This document shows, piece by piece, positions 1 to 8,596 of a DNA stretch of 64,000 nucleotides. The notes under the pieces are model-generated. The model did not search any database, was not told where the DNA came from, and saw nothing but the letters and a program-made list of their open reading frames with translations. Location of the stretch: positions 63,384 through 127,383 of the forward strand of contig NZ_BSEV01000013.1 of the NCBI RefSeq assembly GCF_027922005.1, written 5' to 3'. Source of the DNA: Streptosporangium carneum. Its GTDB lineage: Bacteria > Actinomycetota > Actinomycetes > Streptosporangiales > Streptosporangiaceae. Both the position numbers and the translations under genes were made by a program. Position 1 is the first letter of the stretch; the number at the start of each line of letters is the position of its first letter.

Positions 1-680
1 AGCAGGGCCACGATGAACGACCACTTGTCGGGCTTGACGATGAACTCGATCTCCTCGTGCCCGGTCAGGCTGGACGGGGTGATCCAGCCGAGCCCCCGGG
101 AGACCAGGGCGCAGGCGAAGGTGATCGCGATGGCGAGGGAGAAGCCGACGGCCAGCGTGCGCAGGGCCTGGCCGATCAGCCCTCTTTCGCGGCGGAGCAG
201 GCCGAAGCAGATGGCCGCGATCGCGCCGAACTCCGGCCCCAGGACCATCGCGCCGACGATGAGGATGGGGGAGTTGGCGATCACTCCGATCCCCGCGATC
301 TGCGTGGCGATCGCCAGGAACGTGAGGAACGCCCAAGTGATTTTGGAGTCGTCGGCGACCCTTTTGGCGAGCTCCGCCCAGATCACGGCGTCGTCCCCCT
401 CGCCGGGAGCCTCCTCCGCGGCGCGGTCGGCCGCGTCCGAGAGGGCCAAGTCGACCTGTTCGGCCGCGATGGAGCCCTCCGTGCTCAGGCCGAGGTGCCG
501 GAGGTGCTCGATCACCTCGTTGGCGGCCTCCCGTACGACGTCGCACTGGACCAGGTCGCCCGCGGGGGAGCGGGCGACCCCGGGCAGCACGACGAGGTTG
601 GTCACGCCGACGGCGTCGTCGAGCAGTCGCAGCACGTCCTGGGTGCGCTCGGGCGGACTGATCACGCGTAGATGCAGCAC
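1..680 (-). CDS. DUF389 family membrane protein (3' part cut by window edge)
   Basis: Reading the minus strand from a GTG at 680-678 gives an open frame to the window edge. The N-terminal ~110 residues are a soluble domain beginning VLHLRVISPPERTQDVL. A hydrophobic segment follows (ITWAFLTFLAIATQIAGIG) and then the stretch NSPILIVGAMVLGPEFGAIA, which is characteristic of the DUF389/TIGR00341 hydrophobic-domain family. A further membrane segment follows LIGQALRTLAVGFSLAI. The function of the family is unknown. The C-terminal membrane segments and the stop lie outside the window. The gene diverges from the oxidoreductase at 836, and two palindromes lie between them. Confidence 0.8.
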   Translation of the reverse strand, partial: MLHLRVISPPERTQDVLRLLDDAVGVTNLVVLPGVARSPAGDLVQCDVVREAANEVIEHLRHLGLSTEGSIAAEQVDLALSDAADRAAEEAPGEGDDAVIWAELAKRVADDSKITWAFLTFLAIATQIAGIGVIANSPILIVGAMVLGPEFGAIAAICFGLLRRERGLIGQALRTLAVGFSLAIAITFACALVSRGLGWITPSSLTGHEEIEFIVKPDKWSFIVAL

Positions 681-740
681 GGGCCAACCCTAGGCCTTCG
701 GGTCCGCCGCCCCGGACCTCGCGGTCCTTCCGCTTGAATG

Positions 741-787
741 CGGAGCGGCGCTCCGTATATTATTCGGAGCGCCGCTCCGAATAATAT
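741..787. promoter_or_regulatory. Two palindromic operator-like sites in a divergent promoter region
   Basis: Site 1 (741-755) is CGGAGC-GGC-GCTCCG. Site 2 has perfect 14-bp arms (757-770 and 774-787) around a 3-bp centre, with the same core CGGAGC-GCC-GCTCCG. The AT-rich outer arms could double as -10 elements (TATATT, TAATAT). The GGAGCG-N-CGCTCC core resembles TetR-family operators. No TetR gene is adjacent, so the cognate regulator is unknown. Confidence 0.75.
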
Positions 788-835
788 CGAGGTGACTCAC
801 GGCGACCGTCGCCACTGACGATCCGAGGAGAGACG

Positions 836-1828
836 ATGCCCGAGACGACGATGAAGGCCATCCGGGTGCACGAGTTCGGCGGACCCGAGGTGCTGCGCTA
901 CGAGGACGTCCCGATTCCGGAGCCGGGACCGGGCGACGTCCTGGTCCGGGTCCACGCGGCCTGCCTGAATCCGCCTGACCGGTACTTCCGTGAGGGGTTC
1001 AGGACCATCCCCGAGGCCGTGCGGAAACAGGCGCGCCTGGACGAGCTGATCATGCCGTTCACCCCCGGCTCGGACATCTCAGGCGTCGTCGCCGCCGTCG
1101 GGCCGGGGGTCGCCGAATGGCGGGAGGGCGACGCCGTCTTCGGCGCGGTGCGCTTCCCGCGGCTCAACGACGGCGGGAGGGGCTACGCGGAGTACACGAC
1201 CTCGCCCGCCTCGCACCTCGCGCGCAAGCCCGCCGCCGTCGACCACGTGAGCGCGGCCGCCGTCCCGATGTCGGGGCTGACCGCCTACCAGTACCTCTTC
1301 GACCACGTGAGGCTGGAGAGGGGCGGGACCGTCCTCGTCAACGGCGCCGCGGGCGGAGTCGGCCACTTCGTCGTGCAGCTCGCCAAGACCAGGGACGCGC
1401 ACGTCATCGGCGTCGCCTCGGGCCGCCATGAGACGTTCCTGCGTGAGCTGGGCGTCGACCGGTTCGTCGACTACACCGCCACCGCCCCCGAGGAGGTGAT
1501 ACGCGACGTCGACCTCCTCGTCGACACGGTCGGCGGTCCGGACGCCCACCGGTTCCTGCCGGTGCTCAAGCGCGGCGGTGTGATCAGCCCCGTCTTCTAC
1601 GGCGACTACCACCGTGAGCGCGCCGCCGAACTGGGCATCGCCTTCGTCGCGGGCCAGGTCCGCTCCGACGGGGCCCAGATGGCCGAGCTGGCGAACCTGA
1701 TCGACGCCGGACGCCTGCGCGTCGGCGTCGACAGCGTCTTCCCGCTCGCCGACGCGGCGAAGGCCCACGAGCGCGCGGAGCGGGGACACATCCAGGGCAA
1801 GATCGTCCTGCGCGTCGCCGAGGACTGA
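836..1828 (+). CDS. Zinc-independent MDR family NADP-dependent oxidoreductase (quinone reductase-like)
   Basis: A 330-residue medium-chain dehydrogenase/reductase. The N-terminal GroES-like domain starts MKAIRVHEFGGPEVLRYEDV. The nucleotide-binding domain carries LVNGAAGGVGHFVVQLAK, the AAxGGVG signature of quinone oxidoreductase-type MDRs. No structural-zinc cysteine cluster is visible. The expected reaction is NAD(P)H-dependent reduction of a quinone or activated alkene. A GAGGAG ribosome site sits about 8 bases before the ATG, and Met6 is an alternative start. The upstream palindromes suggest repression relieved by an electrophile or drug, which is inference. The last codons form the first unit of a tandem repeat that runs past the stop. 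Confidence 0.88.
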   Translation: MPETTMKAIRVHEFGGPEVLRYEDVPIPEPGPGDVLVRVHAACLNPPDRYFREGFRTIPEAVRKQARLDELIMPFTPGSDISGVVAAVGPGVAEWREGDAVFGAVRFPRLNDGGRGYAEYTTSPASHLARKPAAVDHVSAAAVPMSGLTAYQYLFDHVRLERGGTVLVNGAAGGVGHFVVQLAKTRDAHVIGVASGRHETFLRELGVDRFVDYTATAPEEVIRDVDLLVDTVGGPDAHRFLPVLKRGGVISPVFYGDYHRERAAELGIAFVAGQVRSDGAQMAELANLIDAGRLRVGVDSVFPLADAAKAHERAERGHIQGKIVLRVAED

Positions 1829-1910
1829 GGGGCCGAGGACTGAGGGGCTGAGGACTGAGGGGCTGAGGGCTGAGGGGCTGAGGGCTGAGGGGCTGAGGAC
1901 TGAGGGGGCC
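1820..1910. repeat. 15-bp tandem repeat (~6 copies) grown from the 3' end of the oxidoreductase gene
   Basis: The unit GAGGACTGAGGGGCT, with variants GAGGGCTGAGGGGCT and a GGCC end, repeats from 1820 to about 1910. The first copy contains the last two codons and the TGA stop of the oxidoreductase, so the array looks like slippage or duplication of the gene's own terminus. Every copy carries a TGA in the same register because 15 is a multiple of 3. Confidence 0.85.
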
Positions 1911-1950
1911 GAGGGCTCCGGTCGGCGGCTTCGCGCGGGCGCTTCGCCCG

Positions 1951-2331
1951 TCAGGCGTCGAAGCGGCGGCGGGAGGCCTCGATGTGAGCGAGGTGCCGGT
2001 GGGTCCAGTCGCACATTCCGTGGACCGTCTCCCGGAGGGCCTGGCCCGGCTCGGTGAGGGTGTAGTCGACCCGCGGCGGCACGGTGGGGTGCACGTTCCG
2101 CTCGACCAGGCCGTTGCGCTCCAGCATGCGCAGGTTCTGGGTGAGCATCTTGTGGCTTATGCCCTCGATCGCGTTGCGCACCTCGCCGAAGCGCAGGGTG
2201 CGTTCCCCCAGAGCCTCGATGATCAGGAGCGCCCACTTGTTGGCGACGTCCGAGAAGATCTCCCGCGCCAAGGAGTCCGCGCGCGTCAGGTCCGCTTCCT
2301 CGGGCGAGTCCCTGAACTGCTTGGTCACCAT
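1951..2331 (-). CDS. HxlR family winged-helix transcriptional regulator
   Basis: A 126-residue protein of the usual HxlR length. The diagnostic core is present: DVANKWALLIIEALGE, then LRFGEVRNAIEGISHKMLTQ (recognition-helix region), then LERNGLVERNVHPTVPPRVD in the wing. HxlR proteins are dimeric one-domain regulators, often of quinone, aldehyde or redox stress responses. The gene is convergent with the MDR oxidoreductase and divergent from the RidA gene at 2474, so RidA is the likeliest target. CACT-GAAA-AGTG and AGTG-CT-CACT motifs lie in the 2350-2395 intergenic region and could be binding sites; that is inference only. Confidence 0.9.
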   Translation of the reverse strand: MVTKQFRDSPEEADLTRADSLAREIFSDVANKWALLIIEALGERTLRFGEVRNAIEGISHKMLTQNLRMLERNGLVERNVHPTVPPRVDYTLTEPGQALRETVHGMCDWTHRHLAHIEASRRRFDA

Positions 2332-2473
2332 AAGGTTCCCCAGTCACTGAAAAGTGCGTTCTTCCATGTCAGTGCTCACTCTCCTAAAGTTCCCAAGTAA
2401 CCACAAGAGAGCAAAGACGTCTTGGTTCGAGGAAAGCGAGCCCACGGGCTCCCGCGACACGGAGGCAGGCGAC

Positions 2474-2881
2474 ATGGCCGTCACCCTGGTCAACCCCGGC
2501 GGACTACCGGAGATCGACGCCTACCGGCAGGTGTCGATCGCGACCGGGTCGAAGCTGGTCTCCGTCGCCGGGCAGGTCGCCTGGGACGCCGACGGGGTCA
2601 CGGTCGGCGAAGGCGATCTCGCCGCCCAGGTCGAGCAGTGCTACCTCAACATCGGCACCGCCCTGGCCGAGGTCGGTGCCTCCTTCGACGACGTGGTGAA
2701 ACTGACCGTCTACGTCGTCGACTGGACTCCCGACAAGATGTCCCCGTTCCTGGAGGGGGTCACTCGGGCGGCCTCGAAGCTGGGGGTCGTCCCGGTGCCG
2801 CCGGGCACGCTGCTGGGCGTCGCGGCCCTGGCCGCACCCGACCACCTGGTCGAGGTCGAAGCCACCGCGGTCATCGACTGA
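2474..2881 (+). CDS. RidA/YjgF/Rid family protein
   Basis: A 135-residue protein from the ATG at 2474, where GGAGG precedes the start. Rid-family features include VSVAGQVAWDADG, QVEQCYLNIGTALAEVGAS, VVKLTVYVVDW and the C-terminal VEVEATAVID. RidA proteins deaminate reactive enamine/imine intermediates. The usual catalytic Arg in an 'R-(A)-V'-type C-terminal position is not obvious (PPGTLLGVAAL), so this may be a Rid subgroup with another activity. A longer reading to 2354 is possible but lacks a ribosome site. The gene is divergent from HxlR and ends at a hairpin shared with the methyltransferase. Confidence 0.88.
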   Translation: MAVTLVNPGGLPEIDAYRQVSIATGSKLVSVAGQVAWDADGVTVGEGDLAAQVEQCYLNIGTALAEVGASFDDVVKLTVYVVDWTPDKMSPFLEGVTRAASKLGVVPVPPGTLLGVAALAAPDHLVEVEATAVID

Positions 2882-2975
2882 ACAGGCGTTCCCCGCCCAG
2901 AGCCTGTTCCCGCCCCGGGTCTCGAACGGCGTCTCGAACCGGTTCGCTCACCCGGGCGTTCGCCGGACGTCGAGG

Positions 2976-3003
2976 CGGCCTTCCGTTCTGCGACGGAAGG
3001 CCG
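2976..3003. terminator. Bidirectional hairpin terminator between convergent genes
   Basis: A perfect 11-bp stem, CGGCCTTCCGT (2976-2986) with ACGGAAGGCCG (2993-3003), and a 6-base loop. It lies between the RidA stop at 2881 and the methyltransferase stop at 3014. No long T-run follows, as is common in actinomycetes. Confidence 0.65.
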
Positions 3004-3013
3004 AAGCACAGGC

Positions 3014-3757
3014 TCAGACGCGTTCGTACACGGAGACGTGCTGACGGCTCGCCGCGGTGAACGGGCCGCGGTCCCAGTCGTCGTAGCGCTCCCGCAACCG
3101 CATCCCGGCCAGTCGCGCCATCAGGTCCAACTCGCTCGGCCAGCAGTACCGCAGCCGCAACGGCCGCAGCTTCGTCCCTCGCACGTCGAACGTCACCCGC
3201 TGGTAGGTGACGGTCTGCTCGACCGGGTCGTGCGTCTGGAACTCCATGTCCACCGAGGCCTCGGTCAGGGCACGGGTCGCGACCAGCTGGTGGCGGTCGA
3301 ACTCGGTCAGGTCCTGGACGAAGCACTCGATGACGAACAGCCCGCCCGGCGCGAGGACCTTCGCGACGTTGCGGAAGCAGTCGATCTGGCGTTCCTGGCT
3401 CGGCAGGTTGAACAGCGTGTTGTACACCAGGTAGGCCAGCTGGAAGGGGCCCGTCACCTCCACGTCCGCCATGTCGCCGACGACCGTGGGAATCGCCTCG
3501 CCGCCGGGTTTCGCGCGCATCCGCTCGACCATCGCCGCCGAGCCCTCGATCCCCTCCACCGCCACCCCGCGCCGGGCGAGCGGCACCGCGACCCGTCCGG
3601 TGCCGATGGCCAGCTCCAGCACCCGCCCCCCTTCGGGAACGAGCCCGGCCAGGAACTCGACGGCAGGTCCCGGATCCAGGGGGTGCCGCTCGTCGTACTC
3701 GTGCGCGTAATGATCGCCGAAGAACGCCGGATCACCGTATCCACTCATACCGGCCAC
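3014..3757 (-). CDS. Class I SAM-dependent methyltransferase
   Basis: A 247-residue protein, or 244 if translation starts at the internal ATG (3748). Motif I is GGRVLELAIGTGRVAVPLA, where ELAIGTGR replaces the common DxGxGTG. Acidic motif II follows in VEGIEGSAAMVERM, then VVGDMADVEV, and the post-motif region LAPGGLFVIECFV. This is the Methyltransf_25/11 fold and the substrate cannot be inferred. The gene is convergent with RidA and stands alone, with 294 bases to the next gene. Confidence 0.85.
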   Translation of the reverse strand: MAGMSGYGDPAFFGDHYAHEYDERHPLDPGPAVEFLAGLVPEGGRVLELAIGTGRVAVPLARRGVAVEGIEGSAAMVERMRAKPGGEAIPTVVGDMADVEVTGPFQLAYLVYNTLFNLPSQERQIDCFRNVAKVLAPGGLFVIECFVQDLTEFDRHQLVATRALTEASVDMEFQTHDPVEQTVTYQRVTFDVRGTKLRPLRLRYCWPSELDLMARLAGMRLRERYDDWDRGPFTAASRQHVSVYERV

Positions 3758-3984
3758 CCAAACAAGCCCCGCTCATCCGGTGCCACCGGTTTTCCGGCCC
3801 GAGGTCGTCACCCAGATCATGGGCGCCAGCAGGCGGGCGGAGGCCCTGGGCGCGCGTCCTGCACCACCTGCAGGCCTGACCGTCGTCCTGTGAGCGTGGC
3901 CTCTGGCGCATGAGGTGACGCGGGGGCCGGTGCTCGCGCAGGAGCCCCGGGCGGAATCAGGGTCATCCCTGATGGATCGTGGCC

Positions 3985-4027
3985 GTCATATTCATCATCC
4001 TCGACTAGTCACCAACGACTATATGAC
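3985..4027. promoter_or_regulatory. Nested inverted repeats upstream of the membrane protein/PadR pair
   Basis: GTCATAT (3985-3991) and ATATGAC (4021-4027) form 7-bp outer arms. TAGTC (4006-4010) and GACTA (4017-4021) form an inner repeat with a 6-base centre. The element sits 25 bp before the ATG at 4052. It could be the operator for the PadR protein encoded downstream; this is inference from position. Confidence 0.4.
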
Positions 4028-4051
4028 GCCGATCACGCTCTGGAGAGCCAC

Positions 4052-4969
4052 ATGACCTCCTCTCTTCCCGATACGGCCCGCGATGTCCCGGCGCGGGGAC
4101 GCACGGACGCGCCTCACTTCGAGATCACCCGGAAGGTCCGGGTGACGCTGCTGATCCATGCGGCGTTGGCGCTGGTCGCGACGGTGGTCACGGTGCCGAT
4201 CCCGGTCAGGTTCCCGCAGCTTCGCGTGCCTGTCTGGATCGCGATCGCGGTCGTCGCAGCCGGCTTGGCCGTGCTGCCCGAGGTGCGCCGGCGGCTCGCC
4301 CGCCGGCCGATGCTGACAGGCGGCTGGCTGCTGGTCGTGCTGACCACGGTCCAGGCGTTCGTCGTGGGCGACCTGCTCGCCCTGCTCGGACTGTGGCTGG
4401 CGGTCCCCGCGCTGGCGCTGATGGCAGGGCGGTTACGGACGCGGGCACGCAAGGCACTGGTGGCCGCGCACGTCATCGCCTCCGGCGGGTGGGTGGGCAT
4501 CGCGATCGTCATGGTGACCATGTCCGTCATCGCGCTGACCAGTACGGACGCCGGCAGCGTGGCGGCGACGTACCGGTTGATGGAGATCTTCGACCTGACG
4601 CTGCTGCCATGGGCGAATTTCGCGGCCACCCTGTCCGGGGTCGCGCTGGGCCTGACCACCAAATGGGGACTGATCAGGTACTACTGGGTGGCGATCAAAC
4701 TGGTGATCGGCATCGGCGTCCTGGTGCTGGCGTTCGGTTTCCTGCACGACGCGCTTGAGGCCTCGGCGGAGGCCGCCGCCCAGGTCGCCGCCGGAGGCGC
4801 GACCGCGCACGACTTCGGCCTGGTGCAGGGCGCCGTGTTCTGGGGCTTCGTGTTCGGCCTGGTCAACCTGCTCGCCGCGATGCTGCTGTCGTTGTACAAG
4901 CCGGGCGGCAAGACCAGGCGAGGCCTGCGGACCACCGCACGCCCCCGCGGCGCCGCCGACCACCGCTGA
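4052..4969 (+). CDS. Polytopic membrane protein of unknown function (DUF2269-like motifs)
   Basis: A 305-residue protein with about seven predicted transmembrane segments, for example VTLLIHAALALVATVVTV, PVWIAIAVVAAGLAVLPEV and VAIKLVIGIGVLVLAFGFLH. The motif AAHVIASGGWVGIAIVMV resembles the HxxxxxxWxG helix of DUF2269-type membrane proteins. N- and C-termini are polar. GGAGAG precedes the ATG. The PadR gene follows 68 bp later on the same strand, so the pair probably forms a regulator/membrane-target operon, a common PadR arrangement for transporters and stress membrane proteins. Substrate unknown. Confidence 0.75.
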   Translation: MTSSLPDTARDVPARGRTDAPHFEITRKVRVTLLIHAALALVATVVTVPIPVRFPQLRVPVWIAIAVVAAGLAVLPEVRRRLARRPMLTGGWLLVVLTTVQAFVVGDLLALLGLWLAVPALALMAGRLRTRARKALVAAHVIASGGWVGIAIVMVTMSVIALTSTDAGSVAATYRLMEIFDLTLLPWANFAATLSGVALGLTTKWGLIRYYWVAIKLVIGIGVLVLAFGFLHDALEASAEAAAQVAAGGATAHDFGLVQGAVFWGFVFGLVNLLAAMLLSLYKPGGKTRRGLRTTARPRGAADHR

Positions 4970-5037
4970 TCGTCGTCGGCTCCGCCCGGCACACTCGACG
5001 GGTCAGATCGGTTCGGGTCACCGTTGAGAATGAGTGC

Positions 5038-5640
5038 ATGGTCAACGGACGCCGCGCGGTCAACAACCCCCTCGCCCTGGCCGTGCTCGCCTATCTGATG
5101 GAACGTCCGATGCATCCATACGAGCTGGGCAAACTGCTCAAACAGCGCCAGTTGCACAAGAGCGTCAACTACAAGCACAGTTCGCTGTACGCGGTGGTCG
5201 AGCAGCTCAACCGCGTCGGCTACATCGAGCCGCAGCAGACCCTGCGTGACACCCGGCGTCCGGAACGCACCCTGTACACCCTCACCCCGGCGGGCCAGGA
5301 GGAGCTGCGCGCGTGGATGCGGGACCTGATAGCGGCGCCGGTCAAGGAGTTCCGGGGGTTCGAGGCGGCCCTGGCCCTGGTCGTCGTCCTGCCTCCGGCG
5401 GAGGTGGCCGAGCTGCTCCAGCAGCGGGAGCAGGCCCTGGAGGCGGAGGCCGAGCGGCTTGACGCGAAGATCCAGGCCCCCCTGGCGCCGGACATGGACC
5501 GGGTGTTCCGCATCGAGGACGAGTACCAGCTCGCGCTGGTCGAGGCCGAGCTGGTGTTCATCCGGCGGTTCCGCGAGCGGATCATCGTGGCCGGCGACCC
5601 CGAGTTCGGCCGCTTCTGGCGCACCTTCCACTCGACATAG
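5038..5640 (+). CDS. PadR family transcriptional regulator
   Basis: A 200-residue protein. The N-terminal winged helix has ALAVLAYLMERPMHPYELGK, KHSSLYAVVEQLNRVGYIEP, and the wing RRPERTLYTLTPAGQEEL. The C-terminal half is the long helical Vir_C/AphA-like dimerisation region of PadR subfamily-1. It probably represses its own operon with the membrane protein at 4052. A self-complementary GCCCCCGGGGGC follows the stop at 5642-5653 and may aid termination against convergent coaA. Confidence 0.92.
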   Translation: MVNGRRAVNNPLALAVLAYLMERPMHPYELGKLLKQRQLHKSVNYKHSSLYAVVEQLNRVGYIEPQQTLRDTRRPERTLYTLTPAGQEELRAWMRDLIAAPVKEFRGFEAALALVVVLPPAEVAELLQQREQALEAEAERLDAKIQAPLAPDMDRVFRIEDEYQLALVEAELVFIRRFRERIIVAGDPEFGRFWRTFHST

Positions 5641-5676
5641 CGCCCCCGGGGGCCGCTCGACACGGCGCTCCGGGGG

Positions 5677-6609
5677 TCAGATGCGGCGCAGCCGTACGCG
5701 GCGGATGGAGTGGTCGCCGCCCTTGCGCAGGACCAGGCCCGCGCGGCCTCGGGTCGGGGCGATGTTCTCCACCAGGTTGCGTTCGTTGATGTCGCGCCAG
5801 ACGTCCTTGGCGAACGTGGTCGCCTCCTCGTGGGACATCTCGGCGAGGTGCCTGAAGTAGGACTTGGGGTCCTCGAAGGCCGTACGGCGCAGCTTGTGGA
5901 AGCGGTCGACGTACCAGTCGCGGATGTGCTCGATCTTGGCGTCCACGTAGATGGAGAAGTCGAAGTAGTCGTTGACGGCGAGCGCGGTCGGCGGGGCGGG
6001 CTGCAGGACGTTGAGGCCCTCGACGATGAGGATGTCGGGCCTGCGCACGGTCTGGGTCGCGCCGGGGACGATGTCGTACTCGAGATGGCTGTAGACAGGG
6101 GCGCTGACCTCGGGCAGACCGGCCTTGACGTCGGCGACGAACCGCACCAGGGCCCGCCGGTCGTAGCTCTCGGGGAAGCCCTTCCTGTGCATGATGTCGC
6201 GCTCGGTGAGCACCGCGTTCGGGTACAGGAAGCTGTCGGTCGTGATCAGGTCGACCCTGGGGTGCTCCGGCCACCGGGCCAGCAGCGTGTGCAGCAGCCT
6301 GGCCGTGGTCGACTTGCCGACCGCGACGCTGCCCGCGATGCCCAGGATGTACGGCGAGGGCTCCTGCCCCGCCCCGAGGAAGGTGTTGACCGCCGCGCTG
6401 CGCTGCCTGGCCCCGGTGAAGTGCAGGTTGAGCAGCCGGGTGAGCGGCAGGTAGATGTCGGTGACCTCGGCCAGGTCGATCGGGTCGTCAACGCCGCGCA
6501 ACTCCTCCAGTTCGTCCTCGGTGAGCGTCAGCGGCGTGTTCTTGCGAAGCTCGCCCCACTGCGCCCGGCTCAGCTCGACGTACGGCGTCGCGTCCAACCC
6601 GTTGGCCAT
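5677..6609 (-). CDS. coaA: Type I pantothenate kinase
   Basis: A 310-residue protein from the ATG at 6609 ([19 protein letters not shown]), the expected length for prokaryotic type I PanK. It phosphorylates pantothenate with ATP, the first and feedback-controlled step of CoA biosynthesis. The P-loop GSVAVGKST is at residues 93-101. Other family blocks are [21 protein letters not shown] and [12 protein letters not shown]. The open frame runs upstream to 7347, but that extension is the antisense of glmS and is not coding. The gene is divergent from glmS, an adjacency common in actinomycetes. Confidence 0.96.
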   Translation of the reverse strand: MANGLDATPYVELSRAQWGELRKNTPLTLTEDELEELRGVDDPIDLAEVTDIYLPLTRLLNLHFTGARQRSAAVNTFLGAGQEPSPYILGIAGSVAVGKSTTARLLHTLLARWPEHPRVDLITTDSFLYPNAVLTERDIMHRKGFPESYDRRALVRFVADVKAGLPEVSAPVYSHLEYDIVPGATQTVRRPDILIVEGLNVLQPAPPTALAVNDYFDFSIYVDAKIEHIRDWYVDRFHKLRRTAFEDPKSYFRHLAEMSHEEATTFAKDVWRDINERNLVENIAPTRGRAGLVLRKGGDHSIRRVRLRRI

Positions 6610-6751
6610 AGTCCCGAAGCCTACTGATCGGTCAAAAGTGCTTCTCAGTGGGGACGGCATTGCCCGATGCCGGGCAGGAATCTTGGGCTCCCGGGCACGT
6701 TCTCCATAGGCTCGATGGTCGGTCTTTCCCATGGACAAGAGGGGGGTTCCC

Positions 6752-8596
6752 ATGTGCGGAATCGTGGGGTACGTCGGCGGGCGGCAGGCCGTCGACGTGG
6801 TCGTCGAGGGGCTGGGACGGCTGGAGTACCGGGGGTACGACTCGTCGGGGATCGCGCTCGTCGGGCCCGGCGGGGAGCTCGAGGTGCAGAAGCGGGCGGG
6901 CAAGCTGGCCAACCTGCGCTCCGTGCTGGCCGAGGGGCCCGCGTCGTTCGCGACGACGGGCATCGGGCACACCAGATGGGCCACCCACGGCGCGCCGACC
7001 GACCGCAACGCCCATCCGCACACCGACTGCGACGAGCGGATCGCGGTCATCCACAACGGCATCATCGAGAACTTCGCCGAGCTGCGGGCCGAGTTGGAGA
7101 CCGACGGCCACAAGCTCGTCTCGGAGACCGACACGGAGGTGGTGGCGCACCTGCTTGAGGGGTTCGCCGAGCTGGGGCTGGCCGAGGCGATGCGCCGTAC
7201 GTGCAAGCGCCTGAAGGGGGCGTTCACGCTGCTGGCCGTCTCGGTCGACGAGCCGGGCGTGGTGGTCGGCGCCAGGCGCAACTCCCCGCTGGTGGTCGGG
7301 CGGGGGGACGGGGAGAACTTCCTCGGCTCGGACGTGGCGGCCTTCATCGCCTACACGCGGGAGGCGATCGAGCTCGGCCAGGACCAGGTGGTCAGGCTGC
7401 GGGCCTCCGAGATCACGATCACCGACTTCGACGGCGTCCCCTCTCCGACGCGCAACTACCACGTGAACTGGGACGCCTCGGCCGCGGAGAAGGGCGGCTA
7501 CGACCACTTCATGCTCAAGGAGATCGCCGAGCAGCCGCGCGCGGTCGCGGACACGCTGCTGGGCAGGGTCGGGGCGGACGGGCTGCTGACGCTGGACGAG
7601 ATGCGGCTGTCCGACCAGGAACTGCGGGACATCAACAAGATCATCGTGGTCGCCTGCGGGACTTCCTACCATGCCGGACTTATCGCGAAATATGCCATCG
7701 AGCACTGGGCGGGGATCCCATGCGAGGTCGAGCTGGCCAGCGAGTTCCGGTACCGCGACCCGATCCTCACCCGCGACACGCTGGTCGTCGTGATCAGCCA
7801 GTCCGGCGAGACGATGGACACGCTGATGGCCGTACGGCACGCCCGCGAGCAACGGTCCCGGGTGCTGGCCATCTGCAACGTGAACGGTTCCACGATCCCG
7901 CGGGAGTCCGACGCCGTCCTCTACACCCACGCGGGCCCGGAGGTCGCCGTCGCCTCGACCAAGGCCTTCCTCACCCAGCTCGTGGCCTGCTATCTCGTGG
8001 CGCTCTACTTCGCCCAGGTCAGAGGGACCAAGTTCGGCGACGAGATCTCCCAGATCATCGCCGAGCTGGCCGAGACGCCGTCCCGGATCGAGGAGGTGCT
8101 CGAGACGATGGAGCCGGTCCGCGAGCTGGCCCGCTCGCTGGCCGACGAGCGCTGCGTGCTCTTCCTGGGCCGTCACGTGGGTTTCCCCGTCGCCCTCGAA
8201 GGGGCGCTGAAGCTCAAGGAACTGGCGTACATGCACGCGGAGGGCTTCGCGGCGGGTGAGCTCAAGCACGGACCGATCGCGCTGATCGACGAGGGGCTTC
8301 CCGTCGTGGTCGTCGTGCCGTCCCCCCTGGGCCAGCGCGTGACCCACGAGAAGATCGTCTCCAACATCCAGGAGATCCGCGCCAGGGGGGCCAAGACCAT
8401 CGTCATCGCGGAGGAGGGCGACAGCACGGTCGAGCCCTACGCCGACGCGCTGATCCGCGTTCCCGCCGTGCCGACCCTGCTCCAGCCGCTGGTGGCCACG
8501 GTTCCGCTGCAGGTCTTCGCCTGCGAACTGGCGACGGCCAAGGGGCACGACGTCGACCAGCCCCGCAATCTGGCCAAGTCCGTCACGGTCGAGTAG
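6752..8596 (+). CDS. glmS: Glutamine--fructose-6-phosphate aminotransferase (isomerizing)
   Basis: 614 residues starting [10 protein letters not shown]. After Met removal Cys1 is the glutaminase nucleophile, so the start is 6752 rather than the ATG 21 bases upstream. Class II glutamine amidotransferase motifs [11 protein letters not shown] and [11 protein letters not shown] are present. Two SIS isomerase domains follow ([20 protein letters not shown]). The C-terminus [13 protein letters not shown] is the usual ending. The enzyme makes glucosamine-6-phosphate for peptidoglycan. Its last 14 bases overlap the convergent membrane-protein gene. No glmS ribozyme-like leader was recognised. Confidence 0.97.
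   Translation: MCGIVGYVGGRQAVDVVVEGLGRLEYRGYDSSGIALVGPGGELEVQKRAGKLANLRSVLAEGPASFATTGIGHTRWATHGAPTDRNAHPHTDCDERIAVIHNGIIENFAELRAELETDGHKLVSETDTEVVAHLLEGFAELGLAEAMRRTCKRLKGAFTLLAVSVDEPGVVVGARRNSPLVVGRGDGENFLGSDVAAFIAYTREAIELGQDQVVRLRASEITITDFDGVPSPTRNYHVNWDASAAEKGGYDHFMLKEIAEQPRAVADTLLGRVGADGLLTLDEMRLSDQELRDINKIIVVACGTSYHAGLIAKYAIEHWAGIPCEVELASEFRYRDPILTRDTLVVVISQSGETMDTLMAVRHAREQRSRVLAICNVNGSTIPRESDAVLYTHAGPEVAVASTKAFLTQLVACYLVALYFAQVRGTKFGDEISQIIAELAETPSRIEEVLETMEPVRELARSLADERCVLFLGRHVGFPVALEGALKLKELAYMHAEGFAAGELKHGPIALIDEGLPVVVVVPSPLGQRVTHEKIVSNIQEIRARGAKTIVIAEEGDSTVEPYADALIRVPAVPTLLQPLVATVPLQVFACELATAKGHDVDQPRNLAKSVTVE

Noticed and set aside
2405-2440. GGTTCGAG string considered as a tRNA T-arm
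   Set aside because: No acceptor stem or D/anticodon arms around it.
2976-3060. FCDG..H string resembling a CDGSH iron-sulfur motif downstream of RidA
   Set aside because: It is created by the terminator hairpin sequence in a shadow frame; other CDGSH cysteines are missing.
6610-6751. Possible glmS riboswitch/ribozyme in the coaA-glmS gap
   Set aside because: Only 142 bp and no recognisable glmS ribozyme core; actinomycetes generally lack it.
5677-7347. 556-codon minus-strand frame spanning coaA and the start of glmS
   Set aside because: Only the part from 6609 matches pantothenate kinase; the N-terminal extension is antisense to glmS.
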